Assembly: GCA_030148665.1 (NCBI GenBank) | Contig: JASBSZ010000047.1 | Location: 124,001-188,000 of the forward strand | Length of the DNA: 64,000 nt | Direction: 5' to 3' | Source: Alphaproteobacteria bacterium | Lineage (GTDB): Bacteria > Pseudomonadota > Alphaproteobacteria > Rhodobacterales > Rhodobacteraceae | In this document: positions 16,673 through 26,337 of the stretch, one piece after another | Layout: every line of letters starts with the position of its first letter | Numbering within the stretch: position 1 is the stretch's first letter | Notes under the pieces: model-generated | Databases searched by the model: none | What the model saw: the letters and a program-made list of their open reading frames with translations, nothing else | What the model was told of the DNA's origin: nothing | Program-made: the position numbers and the translations under genes

Positions 16673-18334
16673 TCAGACGCGGCGCCTGTCATATTCACCG
16701 CGCCGGCCCGTGCCGTAACGCCTGAGTGCGCCGTTTTCGCCAACCGCGTTGGGGCGCTGAAAGATCCAGTTCTGCCAGGCGGTCAGGCGACCGAAAATGC
16801 GGGTTTCCATCGTCTCGGGGCCGGCAAAGCGCAGATTGGCCTCCATCCCCGTCAGGGCATCCGGGCTGAAGGATGCGCGTTCTTCCAGGAACACGCGGAT
16901 CTCGTCCTCCCAGTCGATATCGTCAAAGGCATAGGTGACAAGGCCCAGATCGTCGGCATCCCCCGCCTCGAGCGCCTCGTTCAGACGTGCGCGCGCCGCG
17001 TCAACCGCCTCGGGCGTGCCCAGAAAACGGGTTTGCAGCCGCGTCAGGCCATTGCCCATGGGGTAGCGGCCGAAATTCACATCCGTCAGCGTGATGGTGG
17101 CGTTGGGGCGGTTGTCACCTTCGAATTCGCCCTCGGCCATATAGCTGCGATCGACGGCAAACAGGATCTCGGCCAGGGTGCCGGCAAAGCACGAGCCCGG
17201 CTCGATCAGCGCCACCAGCGAGCGCGAGGTCATGTCGATACGTTTCAGCAGGCGTTTCCAATACAGCAATATCTCGCGCGCCAGCCAGTCGCCTTCCAGC
17301 GCCAGCAACGCCGCCTCCTGTGCCTGCACGGCGGACGGATCACCCGCCGTCCTGAACACCAGCACGCCGATTTCCAGCTCGTTGAAACGCAGATGCAGAA
17401 TCGCGTCATCCAGCTCGCGCGCAAGGCGCAGCATCCAGTTTTCCGCCCCCTGTTCACGCAGCGCCGCCACACTGGCCGGTGCGTCCATGTCAGGGCCCGA
17501 AAGGGTGATCGTGGCAACCCCCGCCCCGCGATCCAGCGCCACATCGACCAGCGAATACGAGATCGACCCATCTTCGGCAAATTGCCGCCTGAGCGGTGTC
17601 AGGCTGATCCCCTGCGCGCCCTCGGGCGGGTTGTTGCGCGCAGCAATCTCGCGGGCGCGTTCATCAACAACCTCGTCAAAGCGCGCATTGGGCACCACCT
17701 CGTCCACAAGGTTCCAGTCCAGCGCCCGACGCCCCTTGACGCCCTCTTCCAGAGAACAAAACACATCGGCGCGATCACGCCGCAGCTTGCGCTTGTCGGT
17801 GATGCGCGTCAGCCCGCCCGTGCCCGGCAATACCGCCAGCAGCGGAACTTCGGGCAGCGCCACATTGGACGCGCCGTCATCGGTCAGCATGATATGATCG
17901 CAGGCCAGCGCCAGTTCATAGCCGCCGCCCGCGCAGGAACCCTTGACCGCGGCGATCCAGCTTTGGCCGGAATCCTCGCCCGCGGTTTCAAAGGTGTTGC
18001 GGGTTTCGTTGGTGAACTTGCAGAAATTCACCTTATGGGCATGTTCGGCGCCCGCCAGCATGCGGATATTGGCGCCGGCGCAAAACACGTTGTCCTTGCC
18101 CGAGCGCAGCACCACGCAGCCCACCTCGGGATGTTCGAAACGCATGCGCTGGATGATGTCGGCCAGTTCGATATCGACGCCAAGGTCGTATGAGTTCAGC
18201 TTCAACTCATAGCCCTCGAAAAGACCGCCCTTTTCATCCACATCCATATAGACATGGGCAACAGGGCCATCATGTTCGACACGCCAATGCCGATAACGCG
18301 CCGGGTCGGTCTGAAAGTCGATCACCTTGGCCAT
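16673..18334 (-). CDS. boxC: 2,3-epoxybenzoyl-CoA dihydrolase BoxC
   Basis: A 553-residue double-crotonase-fold ring-opening enzyme that hydrolyses 2,3-epoxybenzoyl-CoA to 3,4-dehydroadipyl-CoA semialdehyde and formate. Crotonase features include VVLRSGKDNVFCAGANIRML and the oxyanion-hole strand VKGSCAGGGYELALACDHIML in the first half. Length is as in known BoxC. The ATG at 18334 (MAKVIDFQTDP) follows AAGGAAGC. The upstream intergenic region carries two TGCA-type operator elements, so boxC is probably the first gene of a boxCBA-thioesterase transcript. Confidence 0.95.
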   Translation of the reverse strand: MAKVIDFQTDPARYRHWRVEHDGPVAHVYMDVDEKGGLFEGYELKLNSYDLGVDIELADIIQRMRFEHPEVGCVVLRSGKDNVFCAGANIRMLAGAEHAHKVNFCKFTNETRNTFETAGEDSGQSWIAAVKGSCAGGGYELALACDHIMLTDDGASNVALPEVPLLAVLPGTGGLTRITDKRKLRRDRADVFCSLEEGVKGRRALDWNLVDEVVPNARFDEVVDERAREIAARNNPPEGAQGISLTPLRRQFAEDGSISYSLVDVALDRGAGVATITLSGPDMDAPASVAALREQGAENWMLRLARELDDAILHLRFNELEIGVLVFRTAGDPSAVQAQEAALLALEGDWLAREILLYWKRLLKRIDMTSRSLVALIEPGSCFAGTLAEILFAVDRSYMAEGEFEGDNRPNATITLTDVNFGRYPMGNGLTRLQTRFLGTPEAVDAARARLNEALEAGDADDLGLVTYAFDDIDWEDEIRVFLEERASFSPDALTGMEANLRFAGPETMETRIFGRLTAWQNWIFQRPNAVGENGALRRYGTGRRGEYDRRRV

Positions 18335-18379
18335 TTCAAGCAGCTTCCTTGTCTGTCCTGTTCGCACGCCAATCTATCG

Positions 18380-18393
18380 TGCAGTATATTACA
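18380..18393. promoter_or_regulatory. Predicted BoxR operator near the boxC promoter
   Basis: TGCAGTATATTACA: one perfect TGCA half-site, N6, and a degenerate TACA. It is about 46 bp upstream of the boxC ATG, with its centre 74 bp (about seven helical turns) from the site at 18454-18467. Confidence 0.55.
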
Positions 18394-18450
18394 TAGTCAA
18401 TCCTGCATTTCCGGGCGTATTTGCAAGATAATTCCGATATTTGCCCAAAT

Positions 18451-19263
18451 TTATGCACTATACTGCATCTCGTTGATCACCCTTGCAACGAATCCCGCAA
18501 CTGCCTCAACGCTTGCATCCGGCTGGTCGAGATAGGGCGAATGACGACATTCCTCCAGCAGGCGCACTTCCGGCGGGTTCTTGAGGCGCGCGCGCAGCGC
18601 CTCGATCTGGGCCAGCGTGCCATATTGGTCGTCCAGCCCCTGTATCGCCAGCACCGGCACAGTGATGCCGTCGATCACATCCTCGATATTCCAGTCGCGG
18701 AAATCCGCGTCCAGCCAAGCACCGTTCCAGCCCAGAAAGGCGTTGTCCGGGTCACGGTGGTGGCGTGCCAGACGGTCGCGCAGATCGGTTTCCTTCCACG
18801 CATCCAGCGCGCGCGCGATCTCGGCCAGCCCCACCTCTTCGGTAAAGAAATGCGGCGCCATCAGCACCAGCCCACGCAGCCGGTCGTCGTGAAGCCTGCC
18901 CGCATAAATGGCCGCAATCGAGGCCCCGTCGCTGTGGCCCAGCAACACCACCTGTTTCAGCCCCGCCTGATCGAGCACATGAGGCAACACCTCCAGCGCC
19001 TCACGCGTCATGTAATCAAGCGGCCAGGGCAAGGGCGACGGGTCCGACTGCCCATAGCCCGCGCGGCTGTAGGCCAGCACGCCACAGCCGGTCGCCTGCG
19101 CCAGCGCCTGCGGGAAATCGCGCCACAGGCTGATGCAGCCCAGCCCCTCGTGCAGCAACACAATCGTCGGCGCCTGCGCAGGCCCCGGCCCCCAGCAACG
19201 CGCCTCAAGCCGCTTACCGCCGACCTCTAGCCATTGCCGCCCTTCATCAGCCCAGTCGATCAT
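18451..19263 (-). CDS. Alpha/beta hydrolase of the box locus
   Basis: 270 residues of an alpha/beta-hydrolase fold: oxyanion loop VLLHEGLG, nucleophile elbow GHSDGAS, a likely acid in AIQGLDDQYG and catalytic His in EECRHSPYL. Hydrolases of this kind accompany box clusters and may hydrolyse an ester, lactone or CoA thioester intermediate; the reaction is not established from sequence. The start is taken as ATG 19263, giving a normal N-terminus; the stretch upstream overlaps an intergenic repeat. Its last codons (Met-Gln-Tyr-Ser-Ala) coincide with the BoxR-type operator at 18454-18467. Confidence 0.88.
   Translation of the reverse strand: MIDWADEGRQWLEVGGKRLEARCWGPGPAQAPTIVLLHEGLGCISLWRDFPQALAQATGCGVLAYSRAGYGQSDPSPLPWPLDYMTREALEVLPHVLDQAGLKQVVLLGHSDGASIAAIYAGRLHDDRLRGLVLMAPHFFTEEVGLAEIARALDAWKETDLRDRLARHHRDPDNAFLGWNGAWLDADFRDWNIEDVIDGITVPVLAIQGLDDQYGTLAQIEALRARLKNPPEVRLLEECRHSPYLDQPDASVEAVAGFVARVINEMQYSA
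18454..18467. promoter_or_regulatory. Predicted BoxR operator (perfect TGCA-N6-TGCA), inside the hydrolase 3' end
   Basis: TGCA-CTATAC-TGCA, perfect in both half-sites and flanked by A/T to give ATGCA...TGCAT. TGCA-N6-TGCA is the published operator type for BzdR/BoxR. It overlaps the last codons of the alpha/beta hydrolase and lies about 120 bp upstream of boxC. Confidence 0.75.
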
Positions 19264-19276
19264 GTCACGCAATATC

Positions 19277-19298
19277 CCTTCTTCTTTGCCCAAATACG
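19277..19298 (-). repeat. Rhodobacteraceae AAGAAGAAG element, copy 3
   Basis: The core ccttcttctttgcccaaata starts at 19277, between the bclA stop and the hydrolase start. There is no clear hairpin attached. Confidence 0.65.
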
Positions 19299-19325
19299 CG
19301 AATCCGACATCGACCGCAGGCGCCC

Positions 19326-20861
19326 CTATCCCCGCAGCTTGAAACGCTGGATCTTGCCAGTCGCGGTTTTCGGCAACTCGTCCACCACCTCGACCCAGCG
19401 TGGATATTTCCACTTGCCGATCCTTTCCTTGACCAGATCCTTCAACTCGCCCGCCAGCCCCTCGCCGCGGGCGCCGTCCTTGAGCACGACAAAGGCCTTG
19501 GGCTTGTCCAGCCCCTCGTCATCAGGATGCGCGACCACCGCGGCCTCGAGCACCGACGGATGCGCAATCAGCGCCTGTTCCACCTCAAACGGCGACACCC
19601 ATATGCCGCTGACCTTGAACATGTCATCCGTGCGCCCGCAATAGATCAGCCGACCATCTTCGCGGCGCTCATACTTGTCGCCGGTGCGTGTCCAGACGCC
19701 CTCGAATGTGGCGCGGCTTTTCTCGCGCTGGTTCCAGTAACCATCGGCGGCAGAGGGCCCGTTGACCAGCAGCTCGCCAATCTCGCCAACCGCCACCTCT
19801 TCGCCCGACTCATCCACAAGCCGCAGCTTGTAACCGGGAACAGCCACGCCCGAAGTGCCATATTCCACATCCCCCGGCGCGTTGGACAGAAAGATATGCA
19901 GCATCTCGGTGGAGCCCACCCCGTCAAGGATATCGGTCCCGACCACCTTGCGCCAGTGGCGGCCGATCTCGGCCGGCAATGCCTCGCCCGCCGAAATCGA
20001 CCGCCGGATCCCCTCGGCCCCCTCGAAGGGATCCTCCCCCATCGCCGCACACATGGCGGCATATAGCGTCGGCACACCGCAAAATATCGTTGGGCGCGTG
20101 CGGGCGATCACCTCGAACATCGCCTCGGGCGTCGGGCGCGCGGGATACAGCACGGTTGTCGCCCCGACCGACATGGGAAAGGTCATGCCATTGCCCAGCC
20201 CATAGGCAAAAAACAGCTTGGCGGCCGAAAAAATGGTGTCGCCCTCTTCAATGCCCAAAACCCGCGCGCCATAGGTATCGGCGGTGGCCTGCAGGGCCGA
20301 ATGCACATGCCGCACCCCCTTGGGCACCCCGGTCGAGCCCGAGGAATACAGCCAGAAGGCCGTCTCGTCCGCACTGGCCTGAACCAGCGGCCGGGGCGCG
20401 CTGGCGGCCAGTTCATCGGCAAACGCCAGATGCGCACCGGCATCGCCGCCCACGACGAACACCTTTTCGATCCACGGGTTGCCCTTCAGCGCGGGCTCGA
20501 CCACCGGCAGCAGTGCCTCGGAAACGAACAGGGCGCGCGCGCGGCAATCATTCAGAATGGCGGCGTAAACATCTGTCGCCAGCAGCGTGTTCAACGCAAC
20601 CGGCACGACACCCGCCTTGATGCTGCCCCAGAAGATGACCGGAAATTCGATGACATCCAGTACCAGCATGGCGACTCGTTCCTCGCGGCGGATACCGTGG
20701 CGGGCCAGCAGGTCGGCCATGCGGTCGCTCTGTTCCGCCAGCGCGCCATAGGTCAGGCTGCGCCCGCCTTCCACCCCCTCGACAAAGGCCGGCTTGTCGG
20801 CGCGCGCCTGACGGTGCCTTTCAACGAAAAACAGTGCGGCATTACCATTTTTGTCACTCAT
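19326..20861 (-). CDS. bclA: Benzoate-CoA ligase
   Basis: A 511-residue adenylate-forming ligase activating benzoate with ATP and CoA, the entry step of the box pathway. P-loop motif YSSGSTGVPKGV, motif STEMLH around residue 305, and the acyl-CoA motif with the catalytic lysine near the C-terminus (PKTATGKIQRFKL). The N-terminal FFVERHRQARADKPAFV and GVPVALNTLL stretches are typical of benzoate-CoA rather than acetyl-CoA ligases. It is in the operon with the upstream DUF4863 gene and transporter genes. Confidence 0.93.
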   Translation of the reverse strand: MSDKNGNAALFFVERHRQARADKPAFVEGVEGGRSLTYGALAEQSDRMADLLARHGIRREERVAMLVLDVIEFPVIFWGSIKAGVVPVALNTLLATDVYAAILNDCRARALFVSEALLPVVEPALKGNPWIEKVFVVGGDAGAHLAFADELAASAPRPLVQASADETAFWLYSSGSTGVPKGVRHVHSALQATADTYGARVLGIEEGDTIFSAAKLFFAYGLGNGMTFPMSVGATTVLYPARPTPEAMFEVIARTRPTIFCGVPTLYAAMCAAMGEDPFEGAEGIRRSISAGEALPAEIGRHWRKVVGTDILDGVGSTEMLHIFLSNAPGDVEYGTSGVAVPGYKLRLVDESGEEVAVGEIGELLVNGPSAADGYWNQREKSRATFEGVWTRTGDKYERREDGRLIYCGRTDDMFKVSGIWVSPFEVEQALIAHPSVLEAAVVAHPDDEGLDKPKAFVVLKDGARGEGLAGELKDLVKERIGKWKYPRWVEVVDELPKTATGKIQRFKLRG

Positions 20862-20897
20862 CTTTCCAAACCTCCCGAATCCGGCATTTTCCGGCCC

Positions 20898-21365
20898 TTA
20901 TTTTCCTGTGAATTCTATCGCCCCGTCCGGCAGCAGATACAGCACATGGGCCGCGCCCCCGCTGACCGTCGGGTGGTGGGCCGAGCCGGGCGCGTAAACA
21001 TACCACCCCTCGCCCCATCGGTCGAAGCGGGGCTGGCCCTCAAGCGCCATGATCGCCCCGATCTCGCCCGTTGTATGAACATGATGCGGGCCCTTCACAT
21101 CCTGCATGCGCACCACATCGACACTGAATCGCCCGGCCTCGGCACCCGGTTTGACCGCACGGCCAAACTTGATGCCTCCCGCCTCGCGTTCCATCAGCCA
21201 GCCATCACGCTCGCCCTCGGCGCACAGCTCCTTCAGGCGCCGGAACACGGCCCCGTCCGCGGGGAAATTCTCATTCAGCTTGCGTTCCAGCGCATCATCC
21301 AGATCATCATCGCCAATGACCGCGACAACATCGCCGATCAATTCCAGAAACTCCGATTTCGACAT
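20898..21365 (-). CDS. DUF4863 / p-hydroxylaminobenzoate-lyase-like cupin
   Basis: 155 residues with an N-terminal helical part and a C-terminal cupin half containing the metal-ligand pattern GPHHVHTTGEIG (HxxH...E) followed by GWYVYAPGSAHHPTV. It resembles DUF4863 proteins, a family that includes PnbB-type hydroxylaminobenzoate lyases and recurs in box gene clusters. Whether it acts on a ring-hydroxylated by-product, senses an intermediate or protects the pathway is unknown. The ATG at 21365 fits family length. Its position between the transporter and bclA suggests a job in benzoate uptake or activation. Confidence 0.78.
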   Translation of the reverse strand: MSKSEFLELIGDVVAVIGDDDLDDALERKLNENFPADGAVFRRLKELCAEGERDGWLMEREAGGIKFGRAVKPGAEAGRFSVDVVRMQDVKGPHHVHTTGEIGAIMALEGQPRFDRWGEGWYVYAPGSAHHPTVSGGAAHVLYLLPDGAIEFTGK

Positions 21366-21374
21366 GAAGAACCT

Positions 21375-21398
21375 CCCTTCTTCTTTGCCCAAATACTC
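21375..21398 (-). repeat. Rhodobacteraceae AAGAAGAAG element, copy 4
   Basis: The core cccttcttctttgcccaaat starts at 21375, between the livF stop and the DUF4863 start, 21 of 22 bases identical to copy 3. There is no hairpin attached. Confidence 0.65.
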
Positions 21399-21449
21399 AT
21401 TCCAGCACCGCCACCCGTGCGCCCGCATCTCCGCTTGCGGCCACCGTGA

Positions 21450-22151
<702 letters not shown>

Positions 22152-22154
22152 CGG

Positions 22155-22898
22155 CTATTCCTCGCCCAGATAGGCATGGCGCACATCGGCGTTGCCCCTG
22201 ATCTCGTCGGGGCTGCCGGTGGCGATGATGCGCCCATAGACCAGTACCGAAATGCGGTCGGCCAGCGCGAATACCGCATCCATGTCATGCTCGATCAAGA
22301 GGATCGTGCGCGTGCCTTTCAACCTCTTCAGAAAATCGATCATGCGCGCGGAATCCGTCCCCCCCAGACCTGCCATCGGCTCGTCCAGCAGCATCATCTC
22401 GGCGCCGGTGGCAAGGGCCACTGCAATTTCCAGCTGGCGGTGTTCGCCGTGGCTCAACTCGGCGGTCGGTGCATCGGCACGCGTTTCGAGCCCGACCTCG
22501 CGCAGCGTCTCGCGGGCCCTTTCGCGCAGATGGGCAATCTTGCGTGCCGCTCTGATGAACCGAAAGGAATGGCCGTCGCGGGCCTGCACCGCCAGCGCGA
22601 CATTGTCGAGCACGCTCATTTCCATCACCAGCGAGGTAATCTGGAACGATCGCGTGATGCCGAGACGCGCGCGCCTGTGGGGAGGGCGCCGCGTAATGTT
22701 GGCCCCGTTATAGAGAATCACCCCCGAATCTGGGCGCAGGGCTCCGGAAAGCTGGGCAATCAGCGTGGTCTTGCCCGCGCCGTTGGGGCCGATGATGGCG
22801 TGGAGCTCACCCTTGTGAATATCCAGGGTAACGCCGTCGGTTGCGGCAACGCCGCCAAAACTTTTCCTCAGATCGCGCACTTGCAGAAGACTGCTCAC
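22155..22898 (-). CDS. livG: Branched-chain/aromatic-acid ABC transporter ATPase LivG-type
   Basis: A 247-residue LivG-type ABC ATPase: Walker A GPNGAGKTTLIAQLSG, signature LSHGEHRQLEIAVAL and Walker B EMMLLDEPMAGLG. The start is GTG 22898, which overlaps the livM stop as GTGA, with GGAGGGG upstream; an upstream extension in this frame runs through livM and is not real. It is coupled to livM and followed by livF. Confidence 0.92.
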   Translation of the reverse strand: MSSLLQVRDLRKSFGGVAATDGVTLDIHKGELHAIIGPNGAGKTTLIAQLSGALRPDSGVILYNGANITRRPPHRRARLGITRSFQITSLVMEMSVLDNVALAVQARDGHSFRFIRAARKIAHLRERARETLREVGLETRADAPTAELSHGEHRQLEIAVALATGAEMMLLDEPMAGLGGTDSARMIDFLKRLKGTRTILLIEHDMDAVFALADRISVLVYGRIIATGSPDEIRGNADVRHAYLGEE

Positions 22899-23878
22899 TT
22901 GTCGCCCCTCCTGCCATGCAACATTCCCAGCAGCCCTCCACGGGCAAACAGTACCACCCCGATCAGCATCAGGCCGAAAGGCAGGTTCCAGTAGACGGTG
23001 ACGCTGGAAAGCGCCTCTTCGATCAGGACGAATGCCGCGGCCCCCAGAACCGGGCCCAGCGCGGTGGCCGTCCCGCCAAGGATCACCATGAACATCAGGT
23101 CGCCCGATCGCGTCCATCCCGTCATCGAGGGCGAGATGAAACTTGAAAAATTGGCCATCATCCACCCGGCAAAACCGGCAATGACCCCCGCGATCACATA
23201 GGCCGTAAGGCGGTACAGATAGGTGTTGTAGCCCAGCGTCACAACACGCTCGTCATTTCCCTTGGCCACCCGCAAGACCATGCCAAAGCGGGAATTGACG
23301 ATCAGATGCACCAGCAACATCGTGACGAGCAGCGTTCCGAACGCCAGGAAATACATCTGCAACGGATCGTCCAGATTGATCCACGGCAGTTCCGAGCGCA
23401 TTTCGATCACCAGCCCGTCATCACCACCATATTCGTCAAGCGACTGGAACAGATAGAACACCATCTGTGCAAACGCCATGGTGATCATGATGAAATAGAC
23501 GCCCTTGGTACGCAGGCTGATGGCCCCGGTGATCAGCGCGAACAATGCCGAAGCCCCGACTGCAAGGCCGATCTGGAACCAGCCGTTGGTCGAAGCAATC
23601 GCTTCAGCCCCGCCGTAGAACTCGTGATAGACCGGGATTCCCATCGCATAGGCGCCGATGCCGATAAAGGCGGCGTGACCGAATGACGCCATGCCGCCAT
23701 AGCCCAGTATCAGGTTCAGGCTGACCGCCGCAACGGCCAGGATCACCAGCCTTGTTGACAGCAGCAGATAAAATTCGTTTCCCATCCACATCAACAGGGG
23801 CGGCACGACCCCCAGCAGCAGCAGAACGGCCGCGGTGATCCAGCCGGTTTTCGTCATGGCTTGCAACGGGGTTTTCAT
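22895..23878 (-). CDS. livM: Branched-chain/aromatic-acid ABC transporter permease LivM-type
   Basis: A 327-residue inner-membrane permease with about nine to ten hydrophobic segments and the LivM family stretch LNLILGYGGMASFGHAAFIGIGAY cut into the usual loop (key residues GYGGMASFGHAAF). ATG 23878 overlaps the livH stop (TGATG), so the two are translationally coupled. It pairs with LivH to form the channel for benzoate-type substrates. Confidence 0.92.
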   Translation of the reverse strand: MKTPLQAMTKTGWITAAVLLLLGVVPPLLMWMGNEFYLLLSTRLVILAVAAVSLNLILGYGGMASFGHAAFIGIGAYAMGIPVYHEFYGGAEAIASTNGWFQIGLAVGASALFALITGAISLRTKGVYFIMITMAFAQMVFYLFQSLDEYGGDDGLVIEMRSELPWINLDDPLQMYFLAFGTLLVTMLLVHLIVNSRFGMVLRVAKGNDERVVTLGYNTYLYRLTAYVIAGVIAGFAGWMMANFSSFISPSMTGWTRSGDLMFMVILGGTATALGPVLGAAAFVLIEEALSSVTVYWNLPFGLMLIGVVLFARGGLLGMLHGRRGDK

Positions 23879-24801
23879 CAACGCACCTTGGGTGGGAACA
23901 GGCCCTGCGGACGCAGCGCAAGAATGACTGCCATGAGGATGTAGATAAGCATGGCCGAAATCGCGGGCGCCGCCGTCTCGGCAGCGTTTTGCGACATGAA
24001 CAGGGCAAAGAGATCATCAAGGAACGATCGCCCGAGCGTATCGATCAGTCCGATCAGGATGGCGGCCACGAATGCGCCCTTCATGGACCCGATCCCCCCG
24101 ACGATGATCACCACGAAAGCGGTGATGATGACCTCGCCCCCCATGTTGATCGAAGCCTCGGTGATCGGCGCAATCAGCATTCCGGCCAGGCCGGCCAACA
24201 TGGCACCCAGCGCAAAGACCAGGCTGAACAGGGTCTTGATATCCACCCCCAGCGCCGAGACCATGGTGCTGTTACTGGCGCCCGCACGGATCAGCATGCC
24301 GAGGCGCGTATGGTTTACCAACCAGAACAGCCCGGCCGCGACGACCAGACCGGCACCGATGATTGCCAGTCGGAAAGTGGGCATGACGACACCGGGAAAC
24401 AGCTCGACCTGGCCATTCAGCCACGCCGGCAGCGGAACCGAGATTCCCGCCGGCCCCCACAGGATCTGAACCGTCGTGTCGATAACAAGGATCAGCCCAA
24501 AGGTTGCCAGCACATGATCCAGGTGGTTGCGCGCATAGAGTCGCCGCACAAGAACCCTCTCGATCAGATAGCCGATCGCACCCGTGATGGGCAGCGCCAG
24601 CAGCACCGCAACCACGAAATTGCCGGTGAGAAAGGTCAGCGAAGCGCTGATGAATGCCCCCAGCATGTAGATCGAGCCATGCGCCAGGTTCACGAAATCG
24701 AGAATGCCGAAAACCAGTGTCAGCCCCGAAGCGACCAGGAACAGCAACAGCCCCAGCTGCACGCCATTGAGTGTCTGGATGAACAGTAAGGTATAATCCA
24801 C
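23878..24801 (-). CDS. livH: Branched-chain/aromatic-acid ABC transporter permease LivH-type
   Basis: A 307-residue hydrophobic permease, LivH type (N-terminal LNGVQLGLLLFLVASGLTLVFG, then FVNLAHGSIYMLGAF). About eight membrane segments. It starts at GTG 24801 and ends overlapping livM. It lies 80 bp after livK, as in most HAAT operons where the binding protein is transcribed first. Confidence 0.92.
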   Translation of the reverse strand: MDYTLLFIQTLNGVQLGLLLFLVASGLTLVFGILDFVNLAHGSIYMLGAFISASLTFLTGNFVVAVLLALPITGAIGYLIERVLVRRLYARNHLDHVLATFGLILVIDTTVQILWGPAGISVPLPAWLNGQVELFPGVVMPTFRLAIIGAGLVVAAGLFWLVNHTRLGMLIRAGASNSTMVSALGVDIKTLFSLVFALGAMLAGLAGMLIAPITEASINMGGEVIITAFVVIIVGGIGSMKGAFVAAILIGLIDTLGRSFLDDLFALFMSQNAAETAAPAISAMLIYILMAVILALRPQGLFPPKVR

Positions 24802-24881
24802 GAGCCGGTTTTCCGTGAGTTGGCCTGCATGGCCGGGCGGATCAGGCCCGTCCGGCCATGCAATTTACCTGTCGCGCCTGC

Positions 24882-26057
24882 CTATTTCAGCGGGCACTGC
24901 GCGGCATAGGGATCCTGGTTGTTCTTGTAGACGGTCTTGGCGACCTTGGTCGTCCAGTTGCCGTCGGCATCCTTGACCACCTCGCGCAGATAGAAGTTCT
25001 GGATCGGGAAATGGTTGTTGCCATAGGTGAACTTGCCCCGCACCGAGGGGAAATTCGCCGATTTCATCGCAGCGCGCATGCCGTCGATATCGTCCAGATT
25101 GCCCTTGACGCCCTCGACCGCCGACTTGATCAGGAAGATCGAGTCATATGCCTGTGCCGCATAGAACGACGGATAGCTGCCATACTTGGCCTTGAAATCG
25201 GCAACAAAGCGCTTGTTCTGCGGATTGTCGAGCGAAGGATCCCATTCCTGGGTGAACTTGGAACCCAGCACATCGTTGAACCCGGCGGCCTGGAATTTCG
25301 GCAGGCTCAGGGCGTCGATGGTGAACGAGGTATACAGCGGCATCGAATCCTTGAGGCCGGCCTGCTGATACTGCTTCATGAAGGCACCGCCCGCCTTGCC
25401 CGGATAGAACACCCACAGGGCCTCGGCCCCCGATGCCTTGGCCTTGGCCAGCTCGGCCGAGAAATCCAGCTGCGTCGGCCAGGTGGTCATGTCCTTGCCC
25501 AGGATCTTGCCCTTGAAGGTGCGCTGAACCCCGGCGACCATGTTCTTGCCGGCGGCATAGTTGGGCGCAATGATATAGATCGACTTGACGCCCTTCTGGT
25601 TCAGATATTCACCCATGGCCATGGGCGTCTGATCGTTCTGCCAGCTGGTCGAAAAGAAGTTCTTGTTGCACAGCTTGCCTGCCAGCGGGCTGGGTCCGGC
25701 ATTTGCCGAAATCAGGAACTTGCCGGAATCGAGAACGGATTTGCGCGACGCCAGCAACACGTTGCTCCAGATATAGCCGGCCACGAAATCGACGTTTTCC
25801 TGCTTGATCAGCTTGTCCGTCACCTGCTTGCCGATCTCGGGCTTGAATCCGTCATCGGCATAGATCAGCTTGACATCGAGGCCTGCCATCTTGCCGCCGA
25901 TATGTTCCATTGCCAGATCGACGGCCTTCTTGATGTCGTTTCCGATCACCGCTGCGCCCGTCGTCAGCGTGGTGACAAAGCCGATCTTGACCTCGCGCGC
26001 AAAGGCGGGCGTCGTCAACATCGTCGCGGCGAGGGCCGCGCTCAACAGTCTTTTCAT
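24882..26057 (-). CDS. livK: Periplasmic substrate-binding protein of the benzoate-locus ABC transporter
   Basis: 391 residues with a clear Sec signal peptide (MKRLLSAALAATMLTTPAFA) and type I periplasmic-binding fold (Peripla_BP_6): KIGFVTTLTTGAAVIGND at the ligand-proximal N-terminus, and NYAAGKNMVAGVQR in the middle. It delivers substrate to LivHMGF. It is the first gene of the long leftward transcript, directly under two BoxR-type operator elements, which supports a role in aromatic-acid (benzoate) uptake. The substrate is inferred from that context. Confidence 0.92.
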   Translation of the reverse strand: MKRLLSAALAATMLTTPAFAREVKIGFVTTLTTGAAVIGNDIKKAVDLAMEHIGGKMAGLDVKLIYADDGFKPEIGKQVTDKLIKQENVDFVAGYIWSNVLLASRKSVLDSGKFLISANAGPSPLAGKLCNKNFFSTSWQNDQTPMAMGEYLNQKGVKSIYIIAPNYAAGKNMVAGVQRTFKGKILGKDMTTWPTQLDFSAELAKAKASGAEALWVFYPGKAGGAFMKQYQQAGLKDSMPLYTSFTIDALSLPKFQAAGFNDVLGSKFTQEWDPSLDNPQNKRFVADFKAKYGSYPSFYAAQAYDSIFLIKSAVEGVKGNLDDIDGMRAAMKSANFPSVRGKFTYGNNHFPIQNFYLREVVKDADGNWTTKVAKTVYKNNQDPYAAQCPLK

Positions 26058-26124
26058 GATATTCCTCCCGTTGTGGTATTCACACGTTGTTCTTTTTTCC
26101 TTCCCCTGTCAAAGCACATGAATG

Positions 26125-26138
26125 TGCATTATGAGGCA
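26125..26138. promoter_or_regulatory. Predicted BoxR operator upstream of livK (proximal, degenerate)
   Basis: TGCATTATGAGGCA: a perfect TGCA, N6 spacing, second half GGCA; the longer inverted repeat TGTGC-N8-GCACA surrounds it (26123-26140). It is about 70 bp upstream of the livK ATG. Confidence 0.55.
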
Positions 26139-26164
26139 CAGTTCAGGATTTTTTCTTTCAGAGT

Positions 26165-26178
26165 TGCACTATCCTGCA
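26165..26178. promoter_or_regulatory. Predicted BoxR operator upstream of livK (distal, perfect)
   Basis: TGCACTATCCTGCA: both TGCA half-sites with N6 spacing, and 13 of 14 bases identical to the site before boxC. It is 40 bp centre to centre from the proximal site, roughly four helical turns. Confidence 0.72.
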
Positions 26179-26337
26179 TATCTTTCAAGAAGATTCCGCA
26201 TCGACATCACCACTGGCCCCAGCCATTCGCACGCCGACCGGCAAGACGAATCCGCGCGCGCGGCACATCATCACGACCAGCCCGACTTGTTTCAAGCATA
26301 AAACCAGGCCCGCCCCTCAACCATAGGCAGACCCGGA

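Noticed and set aside
16178-18193. 671-codon plus-strand frame opposite boxB/boxC
   Set aside because: Antisense shadow of boxC with no recognisable motif.
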